From Mrakia gelida (lineage: Eukaryota > Basidiomycota > Tremellomycetes > Cystofilobasidiales > Mrakiaceae), in the NCBI GenBank assembly GCA_024345305.1, contig BRON01000001.1:1116001-1180000 (forward strand): a stretch of 64,000 nucleotides of DNA, read 5' to 3'. Positions 12,303-22,296 of this stretch are shown here, in pieces. The notes under the pieces were generated by a model. That model saw only the letters and a program-made list of their open reading frames with translations, ran no database searches and was not told the DNA's origin. Both the position numbers and the translations under genes were made by a program. The stretch's first letter is position 1; each line of letters begins with the position of its first letter.

Positions 12303-14577
12303 TTAAGCCCTCTTCTCCTCGGTGATGAACTTTCCCTCCTCCCTCTGGGCGACGTGAGTGGGAGAGGAAGCAGCCGCGGACGACGAAGACGTGTTCTTCT
12401 CGTGAACCTCGTCGCTGTCGGATCCAGAGTCCTTTCGGTCGAGAACGGCGGTGGTGGTGTCGTCTCCTCCTCCGATGGTGTCCTTTCGAGCCTCTCGATC
12501 CCTGGCAGCCTGCGAGACGTGTCCGAAGACGGCCTGTCGTCCCTCCTTGAACTTGAGGTAGACGAGAGTCACGGCGATGACCAACCAGTAGAAGATGTAG
12601 GAGAGGATGGTTCCGTAGGTGGCAGTCGAAGTCCATCCGAGGATGGCGTTGAAGATCATCCATCCTCCGTTGGTGGTAATGTCGGGGTTTCCGTAGTTGA
12701 CGTGCTGAGGGAGAAGGAAGAGAGGAAGAGAGGAGAGACGAGCACGGGAGGAGAAAGAGGAGAAGAAGGAGGGTCAGTAGAGCGTTTGAGGATATGAGTT
12801 GTAGGAGCAAGAGCAGTGACTCACCCAGACAACGTTTCCGGATCTGCGGGAACGGAAGGAAGAAGGGGAGAGACGAGAAAAGGTCAGTCGTTCGTTCGAC
12901 GCGTCCCTCGCACTTCTCGAAGCACGAAGACTCACCCGACATCGTAAGAACCAGGTCCCTCTCCAGTCTCGGCAACATCTCCTCCGGCTCCGTGAAGCTG
13001 TATAATGGAAGAACACGGAGGTGAGCGTCAGCAAGAGTTCGTTCAAGCGAGGACTGACGAACGAGACGCGTCGTGAAAGACTCACGAAGGGGTAGATCTC
13101 GAGGTATCCGACTCCCTTGCAGAAGAGACCGGCTCCAACGAGGAAGAGGATGCAGGTGGAGATGATGAGGAAGGTGTGAAGAGCGAAGGCGGATCCTCCT
13201 CGGTAGATGAGCCATCCGACGAGGAATCCAGCGATGAGACCGACGATGACAGCGATGGGAGTGGCCTTAGCGGGTTGGGAGATGGAGACCTGGAAGAAGA
13301 GACGTCGAGGAGCAGTCAGCTTTGAGGAAGAAGGAGAGGCGGGAGAAAGGAAGCGGACGGGAAAACGACGACTCACTCCAGCGACGAAGATGACAGCCTC
13401 GAGTCCCTCTCGAAGAACAGTGATGAAAGGGAGGAGGAAGAGAGCCCACTTTCCACCTCGACCCTCGTTCTCGTCGTGGTGCTCGAGCCCGACGGTGTGC
13501 TCCTCGACGGCGGGGGTCTTCTTGTTCCTGTGGAGGAAGCTGAAGGGCGAGGAGGTCGCGTTGACGTCGGTCTGGTGGAAGGCAGCCTGGAGCTTGATTC
13601 TCCACTTGGCTCGAGATCGGTCCATTCGGAGGAAGGCGATACCCATGATGAGGCTGGCAGTTGGAAGAGAGCGAGGGAAAGAGAGGGATCAGCGGCGCGT
13701 CTAGACGAACAAAGAGCGACGGCTTCTCACATGATGAGGGAAGCGAGGATCGAGAAGATTCCCTCCCAGAGGGCCTCCGAGTTCTGCCACAGGTTGGAGA
13801 GCTTGGTGTAGAAAACGGCGACGAAACTGGCTCCGATAGCGAGAGCGATGAAACCTCCACAAGCAGCTCCAGCCCAAATCTGAAGAGGAAACGAGACGAG
13901 TTGCGGAAAGAGTCAGCGACGATTTCCTACCAGCACAACTCGCTCGAGGCTCGAGAGAAGATACTGACCTGGTAGAGAAGAGAAGGAAAAGGTGGAAAAA
14001 TGCATGAAAAGGAAGAAAGAGGTTCAGCCAAGGGTTCGTTCGATCTCCCATCGTCTAAATCGGCTTCGACGGACGACTGACCTGTATCCTCATTCTTCTG
14101 ATCAGCCCTCGAACCCTCTTGTCGTTCTCCTCCTGAGTTCCCTCGAAGGAAGATCCATAGACGAGCTGCTCGACGAACGAGAGCAAGACCGAGATAACGA
14201 TCGAAGCCTCCTGTGAGTTTTTTGGAAGACGAGAAAGGGAACGAATGGGAGGAGGGAAGGTCAGGAAAAGGGTTCAAAGATCCGACGCCTCGTTTCTTTG
14301 CGAGCAGAGAAGCTGCAGAGTTGACAGAAAGAAGAACGAACGATGGTCTCTCGGACTGGTGAAGGTGAAGAAGAGGTGAGCGGGAGAAAGGAGCGGAAGC
14401 AGGAGAGTGGGAGGGGAGGGAGGGAAGGATAAATCGAGGGAGGGAGGGGGACGGGCAAGGAAGTAAACGGGGGAAGGTCAGTCGATGTTCGTCCCTCTTG
14501 TAGACTCGCTGGAGGGAAGGGAAGGATCACTAACAGATGATGAAGAAGATGGGAACAGAGAAGAGATCCTGAGTCAT
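12303..14577 (-). CDS. FTR1: High-affinity iron permease
   Basis: Plasma-membrane ferric permease that normally works with a Fet3-type multicopper oxidase; no such oxidase lies in this window. The protein has about 440 residues and seven predicted membrane segments. Both REXXE iron-binding motifs are present: RETIE in helix 1 (FFIIFRETIEASIVISVLL) and REGLE (ITVLREGLEAVIFVAG). Other family blocks are GAGLFCKGVGYLEIYPF and NAILGWTSTATYGTILSYIFYW; the tail is Ser- and Asp-rich (DRKDSGSDSDE). ATG at 14577 starts MTQDLFSVPIFFI. The first motif is assembled by a 14-nt exon (14342-14355). Another join, MRIQ to IWAGAACGG, spans what looks like two back-to-back introns with no exon between them (boundary 13968/13969). 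About 290 bases upstream lies an inverted ATCTGAT repeat that could be an iron-responsive GATA-factor site. Confidence 0.96.
13880..14081 (-). other. Twin intron of FTR1 with an apparent zero-length exon
   Basis: On the minus strand the intron starts GTCAGT after ATACAG at 14081. At 13969/13968 a CTACCAG acceptor is followed at once by a second GTCAGT donor. The final acceptor is CTCTTCAG before ATTTGG at 13879. The halves are 113 and 89 nt, each of normal length, and the distal half has its own CTGAC. It could also be removed as one 202-nt intron. Confidence 0.55.
14342..14355 (-). other. 14-nt microexon of FTR1 coding FRETI
   Basis: TCCGAGAGACCATC lies between a CACCAG acceptor and a GTTCGT donor. 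The previous exon ends in phase 1 (T) and the next begins GAGGCTTCG, so the joined reading is F-R-E-T-I-E-A-S, the conserved first REXXE motif. Skipping the exon removes the motif and breaks the frame. Confidence 0.8.
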
Positions 14578-16008
14578 ATTGGCGAGAAACCTAGACTTCC
14601 TTGGGTGAAGAGGGAAGGGGAGGAGAGAGGCCTTTTTGCACGAAGGAATCGAGCGAGCAAGGGCAAATCGGGAGGGCGGAGGCGAGCGAGGGAAAGAAGA
14701 GTGTAGAGTCAGCGAAGGAGAATCTCGCGGAGCACGATGCAGAAGGGAAGAGAGGATACTCACGAGGGAGGTCTGAGAAAGGTGGGATGGCCGTTGAAGG
14801 CAGAAGGAAGAAGACGGAAAAGATCGAGGGCGTTTTGCCCTCTCGCCTTCTCGCCCTTCATTGGTCGGATCTGATTGAAACCATCAGATCAAAACGGAAG
14901 AGGGGTCCCCCACGGTTCGACAGATCCATGCGAAACTGAGCGAGCTAAGGGGTACGTGTATTCTTAGCGCTGCAGTAGTTCATGCATGGAAACGACGAAG
15001 GAAGGAACTCCAGACGAGAGGACGTCGTTCGGGTCTCGTCTCGACGCGTCGTGTTTCTCTCGTCGCTGAACTCCCGAGATCTAGGGCGAGCAGACGCTGC
15101 CGTGGAGCGGAAGGAGGCGCGCTGTACTCACATCAGATTTGAACGCCAAGAGAGAACGATGGGAAAGATTTGAAGCGATCTGTCGGCTTCCCCTCACCCC
15201 AGTTGAGCTGTTCCTTCGCTCGAACTCGTCCGACGAATCACCTTCTCGCTCCTGAAAAAGTTTTTGACGCCTCCCACCTACACGTCGGGTAACAGGTCTT
15301 CTCTCCGAGATCGTACATGCCGGTGCCAAGAATCCCGAAGGTGACCACGGAAAAGCGAGGAGGGAGAGGAGGGACGACGACGACGCGAGGTCGTACGACC
15401 CTCTGCCTCCTTCTTCGCTCGTCTTCTCGCCGGTATGCGAGCACTCAGCTACGAGCCTTCATAACCAGTAGCCTTGCCAGTCCTCGATAGATCTAAATAT
15501 CTGTCTCCTCTCTTTCGCACAGATCGTTGTTCGACGCGTCCCGTCCTGCTCTCCCGCTCCCTCTTCCTCCCCTCCAACCTCCCACACCTTCCTCCAAGGA
15601 AGCCTTCACTTCCAACCCAACATATCTCCTTTCCACCTCACGCTTGCACCACTCGACCCCTCAGGTCTTGACGAAGGAGATCCTCTCAACCAGGCGTCGC
15701 GTTTCCGCTCCGGCTCCCTCTCTCTCGCTTTCATCAACCCAAGGAAAGACAAGATCAACCGAGAATATAATAAGAGCGAGGAGGTAGTAGTAGTGACGAA
15801 AAAGCTAAGCGAAGCGGGGAGCCGATATAATAGACAAGGCGGAGACAGATACACTGAGGAGGACGATAAAGAACGAAAAGCGAAGAGACGAAACCCGAAA
15901 AAGCGATAAGAAAGAACGAACGAAGAACGAAGGGAGTCCAAAAGAGCGTGGTGCGAGAAGATACCGAGAAAGTTTAGGTGGTTAAGGCTAGAAGCGAGTT
16001 GGATTGGC
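14578..16008 (-). other. FTR1 upstream region and medA 3' flank
   Basis: About 1.4 kb without a convincing gene. The part next to FTR1 is its promoter and leader and carries the inverted ATCTGAT repeat at 14868-14890. The part next to the medA stop (15760-16008) is A- and GA-rich on the plus strand, so T- and CT-rich in the transcript, as expected for a 3' untranslated region. Confidence 0.5.
14868..14890. promoter_or_regulatory. Inverted ATCTGAT repeat upstream of FTR1, candidate iron-responsive GATA site
   Basis: GATCTGAT (14868-14875) and ATCAGATC (14883-14890) are perfect 8-base arms with a 7-base spacer, about 290 bases before the FTR1 start codon. Both arms carry ATCTGAT, the core of the ATCWGATAA element bound by the iron-sensing GATA repressors SreA, Urbs1 and Cir1, whose known targets include reductive iron uptake genes. 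The trailing AA of the consensus is not complete in either arm. Function here is inferred. Confidence 0.5.
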
Positions 16009-19000
16009 TCACAGGTCCAGCCCATGAGCATCCCCATCCTCATCTTCGTCCTCCTCCAACTCATCCCCACTCCCCTCCTCCTCCACAGCGGTGGTAGCCT
16101 TCAGCACCTCCTCCATCCTCACCACTCCCGGGATCCCTCCCGCTCCAGATGCCACTGCGGCTCCTCCTCCTCGTTCACCCAGTGCGAGACTCGCCACGCT
16201 CGACGGCAGACCTGCCAACGCAGCCTGTTTGGGATCGAGGTCGAACGCTTCTAGGGCTGGGAACGAGCTCGACGAGGACGATCCTCGTGCTGAGGTAGGG
16301 ATGTGGAACGAAGCTCCCCCTCCGATAGCGGCGAAGTCTCCTGACGACGACGGCGTAGGGACAGCGGAGGAAGCGAAGGTCGCTGAGGTCGTCGTGGACG
16401 TGGAGGAAGGGTAAGGTGGCACGGCCATCGCGGAGGACGACGAAGGAGTGTTGTTCTCCGAGAGAGGGTTGAAGTAGTCCGTGAAGTCGTAGCCTGCCTC
16501 GCTGGGTTGGTGGAACGCTGGGAGGAGTTGATTCGTTGGAGGAGGAGGAGGTTGGGATTGGGTTTGGGATTGGGTTTGGAACGACGCTGGACTTGTTGAG
16601 CTCGCGTGGTGGTTGAGGGGAGGACGACCTGCTGCGAAGGGCGACGAGTGAGGTTGAGTACTGGCTGCTGGTGCTGAAGTTCCGCTTCGAGTACCGACGT
16701 AGGAGGATCCAGCGTGGAGGGAGGAGGAGCTGGACGAGGCGGACTGGCTGAACTCCATCGAAGGGTTGTCGGAGGAGGATTGAGAGCTGTAGCGAGCGTG
16801 GAGAGGTTGAGCGTGGTTGAACTCGCGAGGTTGGCGGTCGTCGGGGAGAGGGGAGGTCCCGTAGGGGTAAGGGGATTGTTGGAAGTGAGGATCGAGAGGA
16901 GGAGGAGGACCGGGGTACTGTTGGTAGATGGGTGAGGGATGGGGAGGTTGGATGTGGTTGATCGAGGAGGAAGGTACGGGTTGAAGAGGACCTGGGATCT
17001 TGGGTGGGGAGGCTGGTCCGCGAGGTTCTTCGTAGGCGACGGACTGGAGCGAAGCGAAAGGCGAGAAAGAGAAAGAGGGATAGCGTCAGTCTCTCGAAGC
17101 TCGAAGATCAGAAACGAGTCGAAACGCGTCGACGACTCACGTATTTGCTAATGATCTTAACCAAAGCGTCTCCAAAGTTGGCCCACTTGAACACTTTCAC
17201 GTCCTTCTCAATGTTCCTCGGTTTCGGCTTGGGCAGACCCATCACGAGCTTGAAGAACTCCTCGGTCGACGGCTTGTTCTTGGAGACGGTGTCGGGCTTG
17301 AGACCTTCGAGGTTCCTTCGGATCCTGTTCTTCTCCTCGACCGAGAACCGAACGCCGATGAGAGCTTCCAGGAGGTAGATGGTGTCGACGGAGGTGACCT
17401 GAGCGGAACGCGAAACGAAAGCGAGGAGGGGAGAGGTCAGCGTTTCGTTTGAGCGCGCGACGACGCGAACCTCGTCGAATCGAAGAGAGGAGATGGAGCG
17501 AGGACGTACGTAGCACTCGTTGGTATCCTCCCTGTAGATACAGCTGATGACGATCGAGTTCTCGATGTAGTCGGCCTGAGCGATAGGTCGGAACGCAGCG
17601 TGGATCGTCCCCTTCTCGTGTCTCCTCCAGAACTGAATCAACCGTCTCCGACTAGCCCATTCTTCTTGGTTCCTGGCGAAGGCGAGACCAAAAACGAAGC
17701 GAGGAAGGGGGGAGGGGGGGGGGAGAGGAAAGTCAGCGCTCGAGCTCTCAAGACTTTCGAACTTTTTGACTCCTTCTTTCGAACGACGCGACTTCGTTCG
17801 AACTCGTTCGCCGAGAAGAGCAAAGAGAAGACTCACCACCCAATAGCCATCTGTCCCAAATCCCCTTGCAACAACAAACTCGCCTTCGTCGTCCCCCCCT
17901 TCCCTCCCACTCCCGCCTGAACCCCATGGGTATCCCTCCCGTCCACCGCCCGCGTCACCATCCCAGGACTCTCGGTCTTCACCCCTCCCGTTCCTCCCCC
18001 AGGTCCTCCAGGCCCTCCAGTGGCACTGGTCGGCGTAGCCCTCTGAGCCTTGGGCGTCCTGGGAAGCTGGAACGTTCTCACCATCAACGGCGTCGACTCC
18101 AACCCCGGGTGGAGGGAGGAGTGAGGTTGGTTGGGAGGGGTCGTGGGGGAGAGGTTCTGGGGGTTGATGGTTAAGGGTTGGTTGGGCGAGGGAGGGACGA
18201 TGGGGGTTGGGATGGTAGCGGAGCGAGAGGAGGGAGGTTGGGAGGAAGGGTGAGGGGGAGGGGGAGCGGACCAGTACTGCTGAGGGGAGGAGGGGCCTGG
18301 TTGAGGGGAGACGTAGGATTGGGAGGAGTGGGGAGGGGGAGCGTGGTGGGCGATGAGAGGGGAGGGGGAGTAGGTTCGTTGAGGAGTTGGGTCGGCGTGG
18401 TAGGAGTCTGAAGAACGAAGACGATGAAGACGAAGCGGGAGAGGAGATGAGGGGAAGGGGAAAGGAAGGAACGTCAGTTTGAGAGGTCGAGCTCGCGTCG
18501 AAACGAAACGCGACGAGTCGAGTCAACGACTCACAACTTCCCGTCCCAGGAGGAGGTCTCTGAAGATCCACCTGCAGATACGGCGAGTTCTGCCCCCCAC
18601 CTCCACCGTGATGATCGACGACGTTGAACTCCTGCTGATAGGACTCGTACGGATCCATCTCGTTGGTGCGAAGACCAGGCGAGTGTCGACGCTGAGGCGA
18701 GTGCGAGAGGAGGGGGGATCCGGCTCGTTTCTGGGAGAGAGGTTGATGGGTTGAGGCTGTCAAAACGAACGAGCGAACGAGCGAGGGGAAGGGGGGTGAA
18801 GACGCGTCAGAAAGAGATTTTGCACACGAAGGAAAGGCTCAACGAAGCGAAAGAACGCGTAAAAGTCGAATCGTTGAACTCACCTCTCGCATGCCCTCCT
18901 CTTCCCCACCCACCCACATCCATCCCCATCTCCTGCTCCTCCACTTGCTCTCCAGCTCCCAAGAACTGAAACTCCCCAAACCAAACCCTCTCCAACACCC

Positions 19001-19688
19001 TCTCCTCCCCCCCTCCCATCCCAGCTCCCAAGATCTCACAATGCACTCCGACCCTCCCCCCTCCGACGCCAGGCTTCCCATTGCTCACGACGTCCTCCCA
19101 CTTCGGAACCCTACAACTCAGCAACAAGTCCTGTCCTCCTGCATCGGCTGGCGCTGAGCCTGTTGCTCGTGCGACTTTGGTTGCGAGGGGGAGGGAACCG
19201 AAGCACAAGCGGATGGTCTTTGCTGGAGGGTGGGAGGAGTCGAGCGACGCCGGGCTGTTTTTGTTGGAGGATGTTGGGAAGAGGGTGCAGTTGACGAAGA
19301 GGTCGAGAGGGTTGTTGTTGTTGTAGGAGTAAGAGGAGGAGGGTGAGAAGGAGTGAATTTTGAGGTAGCGGGAGTGATGAGGGTAGGCTCCTGTGAGGTT
19401 CGAGTTGGAAGGGTGAGGTTGATGAAGTTGGAGGGGAGGAGGAGGTTGGAAGTGCTGCTGCTGATGAGGTTGGTAGTGCTGATCCTGGTAGGTTGTAGGG
19501 TAGGGTTCTACGGGGTATCCGGCTGGGGAGGGTTGGCGGGGAGGGTAGGGTTGAGTTGAGGAGGAAGCGAGGGAAGCGTAGGCTGCTGAGGAGGAGGGAA
19601 GGTGAGGGAGAGGAGGAGGAGGAGGAGGAGCTTGGTGACCGATGGTGGAAGCTCGAGTGTGGTGAGAGTGAGGGTCTGGGTGATACAT
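16009..19688 (-). CDS. medA: MedA/Med1-like developmental transcription regulator
   Basis: Homologue of Aspergillus MedA (medusa) and Ustilago Med1, nuclear regulators of sporulation, mating and pathogenic development whose biochemical action is not settled. The conserved core is clear: NQEEWASRRRLIQFWRR, FRPIAQADYIENSIVISCIY, NECYVTSVDTIYLLEALIGV, EKNRIRRNLEGLKPDTVSK, STEEFFKLVMGLPKPKPRNI and EKDVKVFKWANFGDALVKII. An N-terminal conserved block, including KTIRLCFGSLPLATKVARATG and RVWFGEFQFLGAG, follows a Pro/His/Gln-rich start (MYHPDPHSHHTR). The C-terminal third is Ser/Pro/Gln-rich with an acidic end (DELEEDEDEDGDAHGLDL*). About six exons. ATG at 19688 opens the long first exon. The large 5' intergenic region suggests complex regulation, which is common for developmental regulators. 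Confidence 0.92.
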
Positions 19689-22296
19689 GGCTGATCGAAG
19701 AGAGAGAGAGAGAGAGAAGACTCTATACTGGTTGGAGGGTGGGAGGGAAGGCGAAGAGAGAAGAGAGATCGTCAGTCAAAGAGGTTCAGACCGGAGAGAG
19801 ACGAGGAGGAGAGATGGAGTGACGATCGAGAGAGAGTGATCTAGCAGGGATATGAGTAGAAGAAGGGATCTAGAATATGCTGACATAGGAGAGTGGATAC
19901 CCGTTCACTTTGAAGGGAAGGCGGAGAGGATCTCGAGATTGTTCAATCAGGGAAGAAGAGAGAGCGAAGAGAAGGGGAAGTCGTTCGTCCTTCGCCGGAT
20001 CGGGTTGGGGAGGACGTCAACTCCCCTTCCTTCCTTCCCTTCCCATCCCCCTCGCTGCCATCGCAGTTGGTCCTTCCTCCTATCTCTCAAGATGGATGAT
20101 CAAGAGAGATAGGAGAGAGGACGGGTTGCTTTGGAGAAAGATAAGCGAGGACGAGACATGGCTGGTTGAACACACAGACTGAACCTGCTCCCCTTCCGCC
20201 TGAGCGAGACCCCTCCTCCCCTCTCCTCTCCTCTCTCTCCTTTGTTCGGTTCGAGGATCCCTCACCCCTAGAAACCTAAAGAGATAAAGAAGAAAGGAGA
20301 CTCACAAATTTGCAGATTAAAAGAACGTAGTAGCGTAGCGACCTCCGACCGAGAAGGAAGAGAGAGTGTCCTGCTGGGTTTGCTGTCCGAGCTCAGAAGG
20401 AGGAGGAGGAGGCGAGCGATGAAGGACGGCGAAGGTTGAAGGGCGAAAAGAAGGGACGATCCAAACTGAATCCAAACTCGATTCACAACAGGTGGCGATG
20501 AGCGGAGGGAGAGTTGGCGTTGACGAGAGCACGGATGTCTTTCGAGCTTGAGAGGGGGGGAGGGAGGGGGGGATGGTGAGACAGAAAGGTGTTCAGAGTG
20601 GTCGTCGTCGTTGAGGTTTAGACTGTTTGATCTTCAGCCAGGAACGACTTGGAGTTCCATTAGCCGTTTGATAATGAGATCCGACGAGGGCTGAGATGTT
20701 CGACCATTTTGGGTGGACCGGATGAGGGAGGGTTCAGACTGAGGTGGGGGGGAAGAGGTTGGGGAGAGTCGACGGATGAGGAAGGAGCGAGGAGGGCAGA
20801 GGAGAGCAGCGACGAGGGGGCTGGGCTGAACGAACCTTACTCCGCTCTCATCTCTCTTACTTTCGATTTTTAAAGCCTGACAGGTCCTCCCACTGAGACC
20901 CATCAGTCGATGAAGACCTTCCGTTCAGTCTTCGCGAGGTGTTTCTTGACTTTGTCTCGCGAAAATCGTCCTGATAACGAGCTTCAAAACACGCGTCGTG
21001 AGTTTTGAACGCGACCATCTCCCTCCGCTCTCTCAACAACCCCCCATCGTCCGGCAACACTCCAGAAGCTTCCCTATTCACACGAGCATTCGATTTAACA
21101 GCGTCATGGAAGTCGGAGAGCAACGATCGTCCGCCAGTCGAGCGCGACGCCGTTTTCGTTCCGAATCCGGAAAGGGCAGAGAACGCGCTCGTAGCTTGTT
21201 CGTTAAGGGTTCTTCCGAGCCGTAATGTTTATCGACACATACAAGAGGTAGTCGGGTAAAGTGAGAAACGGTGTCGGTGGGCGGAGGGAAAGAATGAAGA
21301 GGAGAAAGACGAGAGAGGAGAGGTCGCGCGACGCGACGAGCGAGCGAGATTGCGACTCAGACTGGACGTGTCCCTTCTTGACCTCCAACCTCAGCGTCCA
21401 GAGACCAGATGTAGACAATCTTTCGTTGCCCTTTCACTTTTGGCTCACCTCACAGAAGCAGCGAGTAACAAAGCTGCCCTGGTTCTTCCCCGCTGAGTCG
21501 CTCGACCTGCCTTTCGGCTCCCCTCGACCGGCTCAGTTCGGATGTCACCAGATGATACACGCTTGCCTATACAGCTTACGCACTCAGGGAGAAATCGTTC
21601 AGTCAGCAGAATGTCAGCAGAAAGAGAAGAGACGGTCGAGTCAACAATCGGTCGACGCGTCGAGAGTTCGAACTCTCTTGATCTCGCCAGCTCTCCCCTC
21701 GCGGCCAGTTATCCCCCATAACGGACGACTTCCCGAGAGAGCCGAGTAGGTTACGCAACTCTGAGGGTGACGAGAGAGGTGCTGCAGTCGGATTGGTGCG
21801 AGAGAACTGATCCGAGAAGAGCGAACAGACGCGTCGGGGAGGTTATGAACGACAAACGAACGAGAAGCTCTCTGACCTAAGCAGATCAGATCTAGGGATG
21901 AGATCAATATGACTGAGGTCAATATGACTGATGGCGTTGTATGCTAGCAGAGCACAAGAGAGGCAAAAAGAGAGAGAGAGAGCCCTCGCCTTCTCTCGTC
22001 GAATCTCCTCGTTCGGTCGACTCAAATAACTCGACCGTCCTTACTTTTCTCTCTTCCCTCTTCTTCTGCTACAGAGTACGCAACGAGCTCTTTCGGCCTT
22101 CTCCATGTAGATCCCCGCTCTATATTCACCCTTAGCACACTTCCGCGGCATGGCCGCCATCTGTTTGAAAGAAAAAGACGAAAAGATGACTCAAACCTCT
22201 CTCGTATCGACTTCAACAAAAACAAGCCCACGGTCGCTTTGCCCTCCTGTCCTCTAACCACCACACGAACCCCACCCTATCCAACTCTTCTCGAAA
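19689..22296. other. 2.6-kb divergent intergenic region, medA / MFS transporter 1
   Basis: The largest gap in the window. It holds GA-repeat tracts near the medA start (19693-19712), an extended CT/GA-rich section to about 20600, and a mixed section to 22296. Open frames here are short and show no recognisable domain or splice pattern. A 15-base tandem element (TCAATATGACTGA at 21904 and 21919) stands out. A noncoding RNA or long 5' leader is possible but not shown. Confidence 0.45.
21904..21931 (+). repeat. Two tandem copies of TCAATATGACTGA
   Basis: The 13-base word TCAATATGACTGA occurs at 21904-21916 and 21919-21931 (period 15), about 370 bases before the first MFS gene. GATCAGATCT lies just upstream. 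Possible regulator site; no named factor. Confidence 0.7.

Noticed and set aside
12277..13215. 312-codon frame crossing FTR1
   Set aside because: It reads through FTR1 introns in the wrong frame; the permease motifs are in the other frame.
20634..20903. 89-codon minus-strand frame in the large intergenic region
   Set aside because: No ATG context, domain, or splice partners; composition is like the surrounding spacer.
21640..21730. GAGAGTTCGAACTCTC palindrome that looks like a tRNA T-arm
   Set aside because: No matching acceptor stem, D-arm or anticodon arm could be found on either strand around it.
21261..21749. 162-codon plus-strand frame in the same gap
   Set aside because: Mixed composition with no recognisable motif; likely chance.
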